Shown here: piece after piece, positions 6,689 to 14,535 of the stretch
Layout: each line of letters begins with the position of its first letter
Numbering within the stretch: position 1 is the stretch's first letter
From: Fibrobacter sp. UBA4373
GTDB taxonomy: Bacteria > Fibrobacterota > Fibrobacteria > Fibrobacterales > Fibrobacteraceae
Direction: 5' to 3'
Length of the DNA: 24,509 nucleotides
Assembly: GCA_002390045.1 (NCBI GenBank)
Contig: DGSB01000046.1
Location: forward strand, 1 to 24,509
Notes under the pieces: generated by a model
The model's input: the letters and a program-made list of their open reading frames with translations, nothing else
What the model was told of the DNA's origin: nothing
The model's database searches: none
Translations under genes and position numbers: made by a program

Positions 6689-8932
6689 TTACATTCTTTC
6701 GTGGCAGGTACGAGAGATAACGTCCATCTGTTGTTCCTTCGTGAGGTTGATGAACTTAACTGCGTAGCCAGACACGCGAATGGTGAAGTTCTGGTATTCT
6801 TCCTTTTCCGGGTGTTCCATAGCGTCGATGAGCTTTTCACGACCGAACACGTTCACGTTCACGTGGTGAGAGCCCTGATCGAAGTAACCGTCGAGAACCT
6901 GAACGAGGTTGTTCGTACGTTCTTCTTCGCTGTGGCCGAGTGCACTCGGGTTGATCGTCTGGGTATTGCTGATCCCGTCGAGAGACCAGTGGTACGGAAT
7001 CTTGGCGACCGAGTTGAGGGAAGCAAGGAGACCGTTCTGTTCTGCACCGTAGCTCGGGTTCGCGCCCGGAGAGAGCGGTTCACCAGCCTTACGGCCGTCC
7101 GGCATTGCACCCGTAGCCTTACCGTACACGACGTTAGACGTAATCGTCAAAATCGAGGTGGTCGGTTCGGAATTACGATAGGTGTGATGCTTCTTGATCT
7201 TATTCACGAAGTTGTGGAGGAGTTCCACACCGATATTGTCGGCACGGTCATCATCGTTACCATACTTCGGGAATTCACCTTCCGTCTTGTAATCGATAGC
7301 GAGACCCTGTTCGTTACGGATGACCTTCACCTTTGCATACTTAATAGCAGAGAGGGAGTCGATCACGTGAGAGAAGCCAGCGATACCCGTTGCGAAGGTA
7401 CGACGCACATCCGTATCAATGAGAGCCATTTCTTCGGCTTCATAATAGTACTTGTCGTGCATGTACTGGATCGCATTCAAAGTATTCACATAGAGCTTGG
7501 CAAGCCATTCAAGCATAGCGTCATACTTCTTCATGACCTCGGCATAATCGAGGTATTCAGAAGTAATCGGGCAAAGTGCCGGACCCACCTGTTCGCCGCT
7601 CTTTTCATCGACACCGCCGTTGATCGCATAGAGCAAAGCCTTAGCGAGGTTAGCACGAGCGCCGAAGAACTGCATTTCCTTACCAGTCTGAGTTGCAGAG
7701 ACGCAGCAGCAGATGGAGTAGTCATCACCCCAAACCGGCTTCATCACGTCATCGTTTTCGTACTGGATGGAGCTTGTAATCACGGAAATCTTAGCAGCAT
7801 ACTTCTTGAAGTTTGCCGGGAGCTTGCTCGTGTAGAGAACCGTGAGGTTCGGTTCCGGAGACGGGCCCATGTCTTCGAGAGTATGGAGGAAACGGTAGTC
7901 GTTCTTGGTGACCATGTGACGGCCATCCACACCCGTACCACCAACTTCGAGAGTCGCCCACACCGGGTCACCCGAGAAGAGGGCATTGTAAGACGGGATA
8001 CGAGCGAACTTGACCATACGGAACTTCATGACCAAGTGGTCAATCAATTCCTGAGCCTGCTGTTCGGTGATGAGACCCTTAGCAAGGTCACGTTCCATAT
8101 AAATGTCGAGGAACGTAGAGACACGACCAACGGACATGGCTGCACCGTTCTGGGTCTTAATAGCGCCGAGGTAGCCGAAGTAGAGCCACTGCACAGCTTC
8201 TTTCGCGTTCTTGGCCGGCTGGGAAATGTCGAAGCCGTAAGAAGCAGCCATGACCTTCAATTCCTTGAGGGCCTTGATCTGCATGGAGATTTCTTCGCGG
8301 AGACGAATGACGTCATCGGTCATTGTACCATCGCCGCAGTTAGCCTTGTCTTCTTCCTTCTTAGCAATGAGGAAGTCGATACCGTAAAGAGCCACACGAC
8401 GATAGTCGCCGACGATACGGCCACGGCCGTAGGTGTCCGGAAGACCGGTCACGATGTGGCTGTGACGAGCGAGCTTCATTTCCGGAGTATAGACATCGAA
8501 GACGCCGTCATTGTGGGTCTTGTGATACTTCGTGAAGATTTCGTGAAGCTTCGGAGACGGGGTGTAACCGTAATTGGTGCAGGCTTCTTCAGCCATGCGG
8601 ATACCGCCGAACGGCATGAAAGCACGCTTGAGCGGCTTATCGGTCTGAAGACCAACAACCTGTTCCAAATCCTTATCGAGATAGCCCGGTGCGTGGGAAG
8701 TAATCGAGGAAACGATTTCCGTATCCATGTCGAGCACGCCACCCTTGGCACGTTCTTCTTTCTGGAGCTTCTGGAGTTCACCCCAGAGCTTGTTCGTAGC
8801 GTCCGTAGGACCGGCGAGGAACGATTCGTCGCCATCATACGGCTTGTAGTTTTTCTGAATAAAGTCGCGGACGTTGATTTCTTCCTTCCAAATGCGACCT
8901 TCAAAGCCTTCCCAAGCTTCATTTTGAATCAT
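6689..8932 (-). CDS. pflB: Pyruvate formate-lyase (formate C-acetyltransferase)
   Basis: 747 residues from the ATG at 8932, chosen because AAAGGAGA lies 8 nt upstream and the protein then begins MIQNEAWEGFEG. A longer frame to 9022 adds 30 residues without family likeness. It converts pyruvate and CoA to acetyl-CoA and formate without oxygen, a central step of mixed fermentation. The catalytic cysteine pair is Cys409-Cys410, preceded by an extra Cys408 (SICCCVSAT). The radical glycine is Gly722 in IRVSGYAV, 25 residues from the C-terminus as in E. coli. Conserved blocks QMQFFGARANLAKALLY-like (here EMQFFGARANLAKALLY), LTITSNVVYGK and SPGANP are intact. Codon use is strongly biased, as expected for an abundant enzyme, which also creates a full-length antisense open frame. 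Confidence 0.97.
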   Translation of the reverse strand: MIQNEAWEGFEGRIWKEEINVRDFIQKNYKPYDGDESFLAGPTDATNKLWGELQKLQKEERAKGGVLDMDTEIVSSITSHAPGYLDKDLEQVVGLQTDKPLKRAFMPFGGIRMAEEACTNYGYTPSPKLHEIFTKYHKTHNDGVFDVYTPEMKLARHSHIVTGLPDTYGRGRIVGDYRRVALYGIDFLIAKKEEDKANCGDGTMTDDVIRLREEISMQIKALKELKVMAASYGFDISQPAKNAKEAVQWLYFGYLGAIKTQNGAAMSVGRVSTFLDIYMERDLAKGLITEQQAQELIDHLVMKFRMVKFARIPSYNALFSGDPVWATLEVGGTGVDGRHMVTKNDYRFLHTLEDMGPSPEPNLTVLYTSKLPANFKKYAAKISVITSSIQYENDDVMKPVWGDDYSICCCVSATQTGKEMQFFGARANLAKALLYAINGGVDEKSGEQVGPALCPITSEYLDYAEVMKKYDAMLEWLAKLYVNTLNAIQYMHDKYYYEAEEMALIDTDVRRTFATGIAGFSHVIDSLSAIKYAKVKVIRNEQGLAIDYKTEGEFPKYGNDDDRADNIGVELLHNFVNKIKKHHTYRNSEPTTSILTITSNVVYGKATGAMPDGRKAGEPLSPGANPSYGAEQNGLLASLNSVAKIPYHWSLDGISNTQTINPSALGHSEEERTNNLVQVLDGYFDQGSHHVNVNVFGREKLIDAMEHPEKEEYQNFTIRVSGYAVKFINLTKEQQMDVISRTCHERM

Positions 8933-8973
8933 AATGATTCTCCTTTTTGCTTTAATCGATTTTAACAGCGCTC

Positions 8974-8981
8974 CAAATATA
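8974..8981 (-). promoter_or_regulatory. Candidate pflB promoter box TATATTTG
   Basis: The minus strand reads CCTATATTTGG; TATATTTG is an exact match to the Bacteroidetes-type TAnnTTTG -7 box, 41 nt before the pflB ATG. No convincing TTG -33 element is seen at the expected distance, so the call rests on the box and its position between the upstream terminator and pflB. Confidence 0.4.
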
Positions 8982-9050
8982 GGAAATTTGACGATTTCTG
9001 GGTACTTATTTTCGTCTTCCATCCGCGATTTTTCTTTAAAAAAGCGAAAG

Positions 9051-9074
9051 AAAACCGACGTTTTCGTCGATTTT
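9051..9074 (-). terminator. Probable terminator after the CBS-domain gene
   Basis: On the minus strand AAAATCGACG (9074-9065), loop AAAA, CGTCGGTTTT (9060-9051) form a 10-bp stem with one T-G wobble, followed by CTTTCGCTTTTTT. The T-run is interrupted, so strength is uncertain. It lies 47 nt after the stop at 9122 and separates the ybeY unit from pflB. Confidence 0.55.
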
Positions 9075-9121
9075 CCCAGATGAATCCATTCGGACGTTTT
9101 ATTTGTTCTAAAAAGCCTTGA

Positions 9122-10456
9122 CTATTTAGAAATTGTCTGTATTTTTCGGGTCAATTTGTCGGGAGGCATGAGCATCGCCTTGGTCATTCGGGTTCCTTCC
9201 ATGCGTAAAACCCGGAACCTGTGACCGTCCATTTCGACTTCAACACCAGCCGAAGGGATCGTGCCGAGCTTTGCCAAAATCAATCCGGAAACGGTTTCCA
9301 CACGAATGCCTTCAGGTTCCTTGAGTTCGATTCCCGTCGCATCTTCGAAATCCGAAAGCGTAATCAGCGGATTAAAAATATAGCGTCCATCCTTCAGCTT
9401 TTGGATCATCGCATCGTCTTCAAGGTCGTCTTCGTCCTTGATTTCACCGACGATTTCTTCCACGATATCTTCCACGGTGACAAGGCCGGCAACTCCGCCA
9501 TATTCGTCTACGACAATCGCAAGCTGATTTCCATTTTCGCGCAATTCCCGCAAAAGGTCATCGATTTTCTTTTGCTGGGACACGAAAACGACCGGATTCA
9601 AAAGCGATTGCAAATCGAAGTTTTCCTTACCGTGTTCCGTATACCATTCGAGAAAGTCACGCGCCGAAAGAACGCCTATAATATTATCGATCGATTCGCG
9701 ATAAACCGGCACGCGGGAATGGCGTTCGTCATTGAGCACCTGAATCGTTTCTTCGAGAGACGTCGTAATGTCGATAGCGACCATGTCCACACGCGGAGTC
9801 ATAATTTCTCGCACCGGGGTTTCCACAAAGTCAAAGATGTTCAGCACCATCTGGCGTTCATCTTCATCGAGAGCATCTTCGTCTTCATCCGACATATCCG
9901 AATTCAGATCCGACTGCAAAGCGTCGCGTTTGTCTTCGGAAAGGAAGCTCAGCTTGGAATCATAACCGAGAGCCTTGTGAACCTTCAAATACAAAAAGTT
10001 CGCCAATTTCGCTTCGAGCACAAACGGCAAGCGGAGATACTTGTAAACCGGCAAGAGAATGTGCGAAAGCGTTTCTGGCTTGACCGCTCCGAACATGTTC
10101 GGCACAAGAACCACTACGAAATATTCGACAAATCCGGCAAGTACCACGTAGAGAGCGATACCAAGTTCAATCCGTCCGTAAAAACCGTCCGTCAGCACAT
10201 AGGTTGCGACAAATCCAAGGATCGCGGCTGTCACGTTCAAGACGGTTCGGGCAATCGAAATCGTTTCGTTAAAGCCCGGAGCATCGACGAAATCGTTCAC
10301 CTTTTTCACCAACTTTTCATCTTCTTCGCTTTCCGTCGTCACCGAAAGGGCAAGAAAGACGATTTTGATTAGCGAAAAAAGTCCCGACAGGATCAAGAAA
10401 AGAACCGCAAAAACGATATACGGGGTAACGCTTTCTACCCATGAAAAAACGGGCAT
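9122..10456 (-). CDS. CorC/YbeX-HlyC family membrane protein (DUF21-CBS-CorC_HlyC)
   Basis: 444 residues. The N-terminal DUF21-like region has three likely membrane spans (about 10-37, 66-88, 98-121). An acidic linker follows (DMSDEDEDALDEDE, 187-200), then two CBS domains (about 213-265 with MTPRVDMVAID and VPVYRESIDNIIGVL, and 280-335 with VVDEYGGVAGLVTVEDIVEEIVGEI) and a C-terminal CorC_HlyC domain (about 350-430). Relatives take part in magnesium or cobalt efflux or homeostasis; CBS pairs usually bind adenine nucleotides. The DUF21 region is less canonical than usual (SGLFSLIKIVFLAL instead of the small-residue FSxxExA pattern). Its ATG overlaps the ybeY stop (TGATG), and ybeY next to a CorC gene is a widespread arrangement (E. 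coli ybeY-ybeX). Confidence 0.9.
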   Translation of the reverse strand: MPVFSWVESVTPYIVFAVLFLILSGLFSLIKIVFLALSVTTESEEDEKLVKKVNDFVDAPGFNETISIARTVLNVTAAILGFVATYVLTDGFYGRIELGIALYVVLAGFVEYFVVVLVPNMFGAVKPETLSHILLPVYKYLRLPFVLEAKLANFLYLKVHKALGYDSKLSFLSEDKRDALQSDLNSDMSDEDEDALDEDERQMVLNIFDFVETPVREIMTPRVDMVAIDITTSLEETIQVLNDERHSRVPVYRESIDNIIGVLSARDFLEWYTEHGKENFDLQSLLNPVVFVSQQKKIDDLLRELRENGNQLAIVVDEYGGVAGLVTVEDIVEEIVGEIKDEDDLEDDAMIQKLKDGRYIFNPLITLSDFEDATGIELKEPEGIRVETVSGLILAKLGTIPSAGVEVEMDGHRFRVLRMEGTRMTKAMLMPPDKLTRKIQTISK

Positions 10457-10974
10457 CAGACCTTCCTCTGCTTTTTAGCGGGCTTGACCGTCTTGGCGGA
10501 TTTCACAGCGGATTCCGCCTTCTTTTTTCCATGGCGATAAGGATCGATTCCGAGAATTTCACGTTCACGGCGGCGCATGACGACACGTTCCGGAACCGTG
10601 TGATGGTCATACCCCGAAAGGTGCAACAGTCCGTGCACGATCATACGCTTCAGTTCCATGTAGAACGTATTGCCAAACTTCGGAGCCTGACGCTTTACCT
10701 GATCGTGAGCGATATAGATTTCACCTAACAGGTAATCTTCGTGCCATTCAAAGCTCAAGACATCCGTCACCTTGTCGAGCTTGCGGTACTGGTGGTTCAA
10801 TTCGCGAACCATCTGGTCGGAGCACATCACAATGTTGACGTTTTCCGGGTGACCCTCTTCAATGAGAACCTTGCGGGCAAGAGGCAAAAGACGATCCTTC
10901 CAAGGGAATTCATCGCCTTCCTTTTCGGCAAGGAAATTGACCTGAAAATCCGGTAATCGAGATTCCTTCTTCAT
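10456..10974 (-). CDS. ybeY: Endoribonuclease YbeY (rRNA maturation)
   Basis: 172 residues. YbeY is a zinc-dependent endoribonuclease involved in 16S rRNA 3'-end maturation and ribosome quality control. The signature HGLLHLSGYDHH is present with zinc ligands His114, His118 and His124, the same numbers as in E. coli YbeY. The upstream conserved stretch (VTDVLSFEWHEDYLLGEIYI) is also in place. The last roughly 24 residues (GKKKAESAVKSAKTVKPAKK and onward) form a lysine-rich tail beyond the usual 150-160 residues. The gene begins 1 nt after the preceding small gene and overlaps the CBS-protein gene, so it is the middle of a three-gene unit. It has no clear ribosome site of its own. Confidence 0.95.
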   Translation of the reverse strand: MKKESRLPDFQVNFLAEKEGDEFPWKDRLLPLARKVLIEEGHPENVNIVMCSDQMVRELNHQYRKLDKVTDVLSFEWHEDYLLGEIYIAHDQVKRQAPKFGNTFYMELKRMIVHGLLHLSGYDHHTVPERVVMRRREREILGIDPYRHGKKKAESAVKSAKTVKPAKKQRKV

Positions 10975-10975
10975 A

Positions 10976-11266
10976 TTAAAGTTCGTACCACTTCTTTAAG
11001 ACAGAGATGATCGCCTTTGCCTGTTCCTTGTTCGAGATGTTGAACTTGCTTCTCTGCTTGAACACGCCCTGCTGCTTCTGGTATCGGCGGATGGACACCT
11101 TCGGTTCGCTAAATTCACCCGTTTTTGCGTTGCGATCCTGATACAGGAACATCATCGTGGACCAAGCACCCTTGCTCAGATATTCCTTGGCAAGTTCCTT
11201 GATGACAAGTTCACCGGTTTCTTCGTCGGTGTATTCGATGGTCGGTTCAAGATTTTCTGTATCCAT
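10976..11266 (-). CDS. Conserved-looking 96-residue protein of unknown function
   Basis: The ATG at 11266 is chosen because AGAGGTGAT lies directly upstream; a TTG at 11281 would add five residues but would bury that site in the gene. The protein is soluble, with an acidic N-terminus (TIEYTDEETGELVIKELA) and a basic, aromatic second half (AWSTMMFLYQDR, VSIRRYQKQQGVFKQRSKFN, AIISVLKKWYEL). The strand-rich part followed by a C-terminal helix faintly recalls PC4-type nucleic-acid-binding proteins, but this is not firm. It is the first gene of the unit leading into ybeY (1-nt gap) and the CorC-like gene, so a role in RNA or ribosome metabolism is an inference from position. I do not recognise a named family. 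Confidence 0.8.
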   Translation of the reverse strand: MDTENLEPTIEYTDEETGELVIKELAKEYLSKGAWSTMMFLYQDRNAKTGEFSEPKVSIRRYQKQQGVFKQRSKFNISNKEQAKAIISVLKKWYEL

Positions 11267-11312
11267 TATCACCTCTTTCAATTATTGATAAACTGCAATA
11301 AAGATAAAAATC

Positions 11313-11320
11313 TATATTCG
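11313..11320 (+). promoter_or_regulatory. Candidate promoter box of the FecR-domain gene
   Basis: TATATTCG, close to TAnnTTTG, lies about 35 nt before the TTG start at 11355, leaving room for a short leader with the AAGGAGG ribosome site. No -33 TTG at ideal spacing is seen (the nearest is at 11285). It sits in the 88-bp gap shared with the divergent 96-residue gene. Confidence 0.3.
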
Positions 11321-11354
11321 AATTGAATTTGACAATGCCTTCAAGGAGGAGATT

Positions 11355-12866
11355 TTGAAAGGATTCCATTCTCCGATTCACCATTTTTGGGCAAGAACAT
11401 GCATCGCCGGGAGCCTTTTGCTTGTTCCGGCATTCGCCGCGAGTCCTTCGAGCTCGATCGGCAAGGTCCGCTATACCCTGGGAGAAGTCACCGTTCAAAA
11501 AAAGGCGAAAAACAACTGGAATCCTCTTCGCATCGGTTTGAAGGTACGCGAAAAAGACCTGATCCGAACCCTTGTTGAAAGCGAAGCGGGAATCGCCCTT
11601 TCCGACGGCAGTTCGATCACCATCGAAGAAAACACGACTATCCTCTTTGAAAACGCCGTCAACAAGCAAAGCAAAAACACACAGACCGTCGAAATTCGTA
11701 CAGGACGCGTTTTCTTTGACGTGCAAAAGCAAAAGGAAGGGAATCAGTTCCAATTTAAAACAGGAACGGCGACGGCAGCCATCCGCGGGACAAACGGATT
11801 TATCGAAGGTTCTGACACCGGAACGATCGTTTCGTTAGAAACCGGAAAAATGCTCGTCACGGATTCTAGCGGTCAATCTCTCGAAGTGAACGCAGGCGAA
11901 ACCCTTATCCAGGAAAGGGGAAAACCCATGCGAAAATTCAGGACCTCAAACGCGGGAACCAAAGGTCTCGCCAAGGAAATTTCAAGGGAAAAAGCAAACA
12001 ACACTTTCTCTGCCGAAAACCTGAAAAAACGAGCCGAAGATTTGGCCAAAGAAAGCCAGCTGATTCAGAATCCTTGCCAGTTTCAACCGATTCCGTCCAT
12101 CGTGACAACGCCCGAAGTCCATGTTGCGGGAAAATGCAAGGATTCTGTACAAGTCCGCGTCAATGGCGTGAGCGCCATTTTTTCGGACAGCGGAACCTTT
12201 GACGTTCCGGTAAACTGGGACTCAGAATCTTTCGGGTCTAAACGGATTCGCGTCAAATGTTCCAAAGGAAATGCCGAAGTCCTTTGCCACGAGGCAAACG
12301 TGGAATATGTACAAGAAACTTCGAACGACGACCGTGCATTTATTCGCATTCGAAAGGACCGCACCATTTCCATGAACAGCATTGAAGGCTTGACCGTGGA
12401 TGCGGACTTCTTTAGCGAAGATCCCAATGCGAAAGTAACGGTATCTCTAGGGGGCATCACCTCCCCGAACTTGAATTCCCCGGATGCAAACGGGCACGCC
12501 CATTTTACTATTTCTCCGCAAAATCCGGATTTAAAATGGACCGAAGAATTTGCCGTGGTTACTCTCGAAAGCCAAAAGAAAACGATCCGCGATACAGTCG
12601 CCGTCTCTTTCCCGCCTAAATTGAGCATTATCGGAGCAAGCGCAGATCAGTGCGAAATCCGCTACAGCTTAGTCGGAACCCAGAATCGCAAAGTCACCGT
12701 CGAAGAATTTGTAGACGGAATGCCCGCATACAAGGCGGAACACAGCACCGACGTACCTTCAGCGAATCTTCCGATGCTCAAAGGCAAACGCAGATACCGC
12801 ATTCTCGTAGAAGATGCCGCCGGGAACCGATCCGAAATTTCGGATACATTCCACTGCAATCTTTAA
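11355..12866 (+). CDS. Secreted FecR-domain protein with Ig-like C-terminal modules
   Basis: 503 residues starting at TTG, supported by AAGGAGG ending 5 nt before it and by the signal peptide that begins there (CIAGSLLLVPAFA-ASP, cleavage near 28). A FecR-like domain follows (about 38-185: VGE-type beta repeats RYTLGEVTVQKK, ALSDGSSITIEENTTI, IRTGRVFFDV, AAIRGTNGFIE). In its relatives this domain is a periplasmic beta scaffold involved in signalling or envelope assembly. A charged linker (195-240) leads to beta-rich modules with paired cysteines (for example CQF 241, GKCKD 265) ending DAAGNRSEISDTFHCNL, like extracellular Ig-like modules. No membrane anchor or lipobox is seen. It stands alone, with a terminator directly after it. 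The exact role is unknown. Confidence 0.85.
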   Translation: MKGFHSPIHHFWARTCIAGSLLLVPAFAASPSSSIGKVRYTLGEVTVQKKAKNNWNPLRIGLKVREKDLIRTLVESEAGIALSDGSSITIEENTTILFENAVNKQSKNTQTVEIRTGRVFFDVQKQKEGNQFQFKTGTATAAIRGTNGFIEGSDTGTIVSLETGKMLVTDSSGQSLEVNAGETLIQERGKPMRKFRTSNAGTKGLAKEISREKANNTFSAENLKKRAEDLAKESQLIQNPCQFQPIPSIVTTPEVHVAGKCKDSVQVRVNGVSAIFSDSGTFDVPVNWDSESFGSKRIRVKCSKGNAEVLCHEANVEYVQETSNDDRAFIRIRKDRTISMNSIEGLTVDADFFSEDPNAKVTVSLGGITSPNLNSPDANGHAHFTISPQNPDLKWTEEFAVVTLESQKKTIRDTVAVSFPPKLSIIGASADQCEIRYSLVGTQNRKVTVEEFVDGMPAYKAEHSTDVPSANLPMLKGKRRYRILVEDAAGNRSEISDTFHCNL

Positions 12867-12873
12867 AAAGCCC

Positions 12874-12903
12874 AAGGCTGGTCCATACGAGCCAACCTTT
12901 TTT
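12874..12903 (+). terminator. Rho-independent terminator of the FecR-domain gene
   Basis: AAGGCTGG (12874-12881) pairs with CCAACCTT (12892-12899) with one mismatch across a 10-nt loop, followed by a run of T to 12903. It starts 8 nt after the stop codon. Confidence 0.65.
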
Positions 12904-12925
12904 CTTACAACAAAGCTTCCCTCCG

Positions 12926-12944
12926 CCTAATTTTCTAAATTAGG
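12926..12944 (+). promoter_or_regulatory. Palindromic promoter-like element before the FAD enzyme gene
   Basis: CCTAATTT and AAATTAGG are perfect 8-bp arms around TCT. The core TAATTTTCTAAATTAGG (12928-12944) recurs at 24492-24508 on the other strand with one difference. The TAAATTAG box (12936-12943) ends 6 nt before the ATG at 12950, so if it is the -10/-7 box the transcript would be nearly leaderless. Confidence 0.45.
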
Positions 12945-12949
12945 GGCTC

Positions 12950-14524
12950 ATGCCATTAAACGCTTACCATTTTAGAGAACTTTCCATTCCGCTTGAAAAG
13001 AAAGGCGAAATTTTGCCGGCGCTTGCCCATGCGACCGGGCTTCACAAAGACGCCATTTTAAATCTGGAAGTGGAACGTTTTGCGCTTGACTCCCGCAAAC
13101 GCGGTGCACCGCATTGGAGTTACAACGTCCGTTTTGAAACGGCAAAGCGTTTGCACCCGACGCACTGGCTCGTTCCGGCGACGGAAAAGGCAGAGACTTT
13201 AGACAGCGACCCTTTTAAAGACTCCGTTTTGCTGTCCAAGCATGTAACGGTTGTCGGGGCAGGTCCTGCCGGGCTTTGGGCAGCGCTTTCCCTACAGCGC
13301 AAAGGTTTTAGCGTCCACCTTTACGAACAAGGAAGCCCGGTAGAAGAGCGTTTTGGCGATATCCACCGTTTTACAGTCGATCGCAAGTTCAATCCGCATT
13401 CGAACGTTTTGTTCGGAGAAGGCGGCGCCGGGGCTTATTCCGACGGCAAGCTGAACACCCGATCGCGTAACGTTTTTTCGAGTGCAGTCCTTGCCGACAT
13501 GGTCCATTTCGGGATTTCTAGCGATGTGCTGACATTTGCAAAGCCTCACATTGGAACGGACCGTTTGGTACCTCTTTTACGCAGCCTGCGCAAGGAATTT
13601 CTTTCGCTCGGTGGCGAAGTCCATTTTCATACCGCCCTCGAAGATTTTGAACTTTCGAACGAAAACGTTTCCCGTGCAAAGTTCAATGGCGAATGGCAAA
13701 ACGTAGACAATCTGGTTCTCGCGCCGGGACATTCGGCACGTTTCCTGTACGAACTTTTGTACGAACGCGGCGTCAAAGAAGAAAGCAAGGCTTTTGCCCT
13801 GGGCGTTCGCGTCGAGCATCCGCAGTCGCTTATCAACCTGCGCCAGTTCGGTTCGAATGTCAACACGGAACTGACCGGAAGTGCAGAATACGCCTTGACG
13901 GCAAAAACGTTGAACAATACTTCGGCGGCATATAGTTTTTGCATGTGCCCGGGTGGCGTTCTTGTGCCTTGTGTTTCCGAAGAAGGCACCCTTGCGACAA
14001 ACGGCATGAGCTACAGCAAGCGCAACGGAAAACTCGCCAACGGTGCAATCGTCGTTCCGATTGAAAAAAGCGAGACTCTTTTCGGCGGTATCGAAATGCA
14101 GCGCCGTTTTGAAAAGAACGCCTTTGAACTCGGTGGCAAAAATTATACCGCTCCCGCCCAAACGATCAAATCTTTTCTCAGCGGTAAAAAAGACGATTCC
14201 CTGCCCAAGAGCACGTTCCTCACAGGAATTGTCCCCTGCTCGATTCGCGACATTTTAGACGATTCGATTTGCGATTCTCTCGCAGACGGTTTTGAACAGT
14301 TTGAACGCAAAATCCCGGGATTCATTTCGGAAGGTTTGATCGTTGCGCCCGAAACACGCACCAGTTCCCCGGTACGCATTGTGCGGAACACGGATACGCT
14401 TGAAAGCGTTTCGACAAAGGGACTTTTTGTTCTCGGAGAAGGAGCCGGCTACACCGGCGGCATCGTCACCAGTGCTGCAGACGGGATTAAACTTTCCAAT
14501 CGCGTTCGCTTGGTAAAGGATTAG
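12950..14524 (+). CDS. FAD-dependent dehydrogenase-like protein (COG2509 type)
   Basis: 524 residues, the usual size of COG2509 flavoproteins. An N-terminal domain of about 95 residues (REL-IPLEK, LHKDAILNLEVERFALDSRK) precedes the FAD-binding Rossmann motif VVGAGPAGLWAALSLQRKGF (GAGPAG at 103-108) with the acidic partner LYEQG. Further family blocks are GEGGAGAYSDGKLNTR, APGHSAR, CMCPGGVLVPC, ETRTSSPVRI, and GLFVLGEGAGYTGGIVTSAADG near the C-terminus, which closes the FAD site. The physiological reaction of this family is not established; an oxidoreductase acting in the cytoplasm is the safe description. The start has only a weak GGGG sequence before it. It is followed 11 nt later by the pseudouridine synthase gene, probably in one operon. 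Confidence 0.9.
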   Translation: MPLNAYHFRELSIPLEKKGEILPALAHATGLHKDAILNLEVERFALDSRKRGAPHWSYNVRFETAKRLHPTHWLVPATEKAETLDSDPFKDSVLLSKHVTVVGAGPAGLWAALSLQRKGFSVHLYEQGSPVEERFGDIHRFTVDRKFNPHSNVLFGEGGAGAYSDGKLNTRSRNVFSSAVLADMVHFGISSDVLTFAKPHIGTDRLVPLLRSLRKEFLSLGGEVHFHTALEDFELSNENVSRAKFNGEWQNVDNLVLAPGHSARFLYELLYERGVKEESKAFALGVRVEHPQSLINLRQFGSNVNTELTGSAEYALTAKTLNNTSAAYSFCMCPGGVLVPCVSEEGTLATNGMSYSKRNGKLANGAIVVPIEKSETLFGGIEMQRRFEKNAFELGGKNYTAPAQTIKSFLSGKKDDSLPKSTFLTGIVPCSIRDILDDSICDSLADGFEQFERKIPGFISEGLIVAPETRTSSPVRIVRNTDTLESVSTKGLFVLGEGAGYTGGIVTSAADGIKLSNRVRLVKD

Positions 14525-14535
14525 GATTTCAGCTT

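Noticed and set aside
6665..8965. 766-codon open frame on the plus strand covering pflB
   Set aside because: It is antisense to an unmistakable pflB with intact catalytic residues. Strong codon bias in a highly expressed gene often removes stops from the opposite strand.
8933..9022. 30-residue N-terminal extension of pflB
   Set aside because: It lacks family likeness and would bury the AAAGGAGA site located 8 nt before the ATG at 8932.
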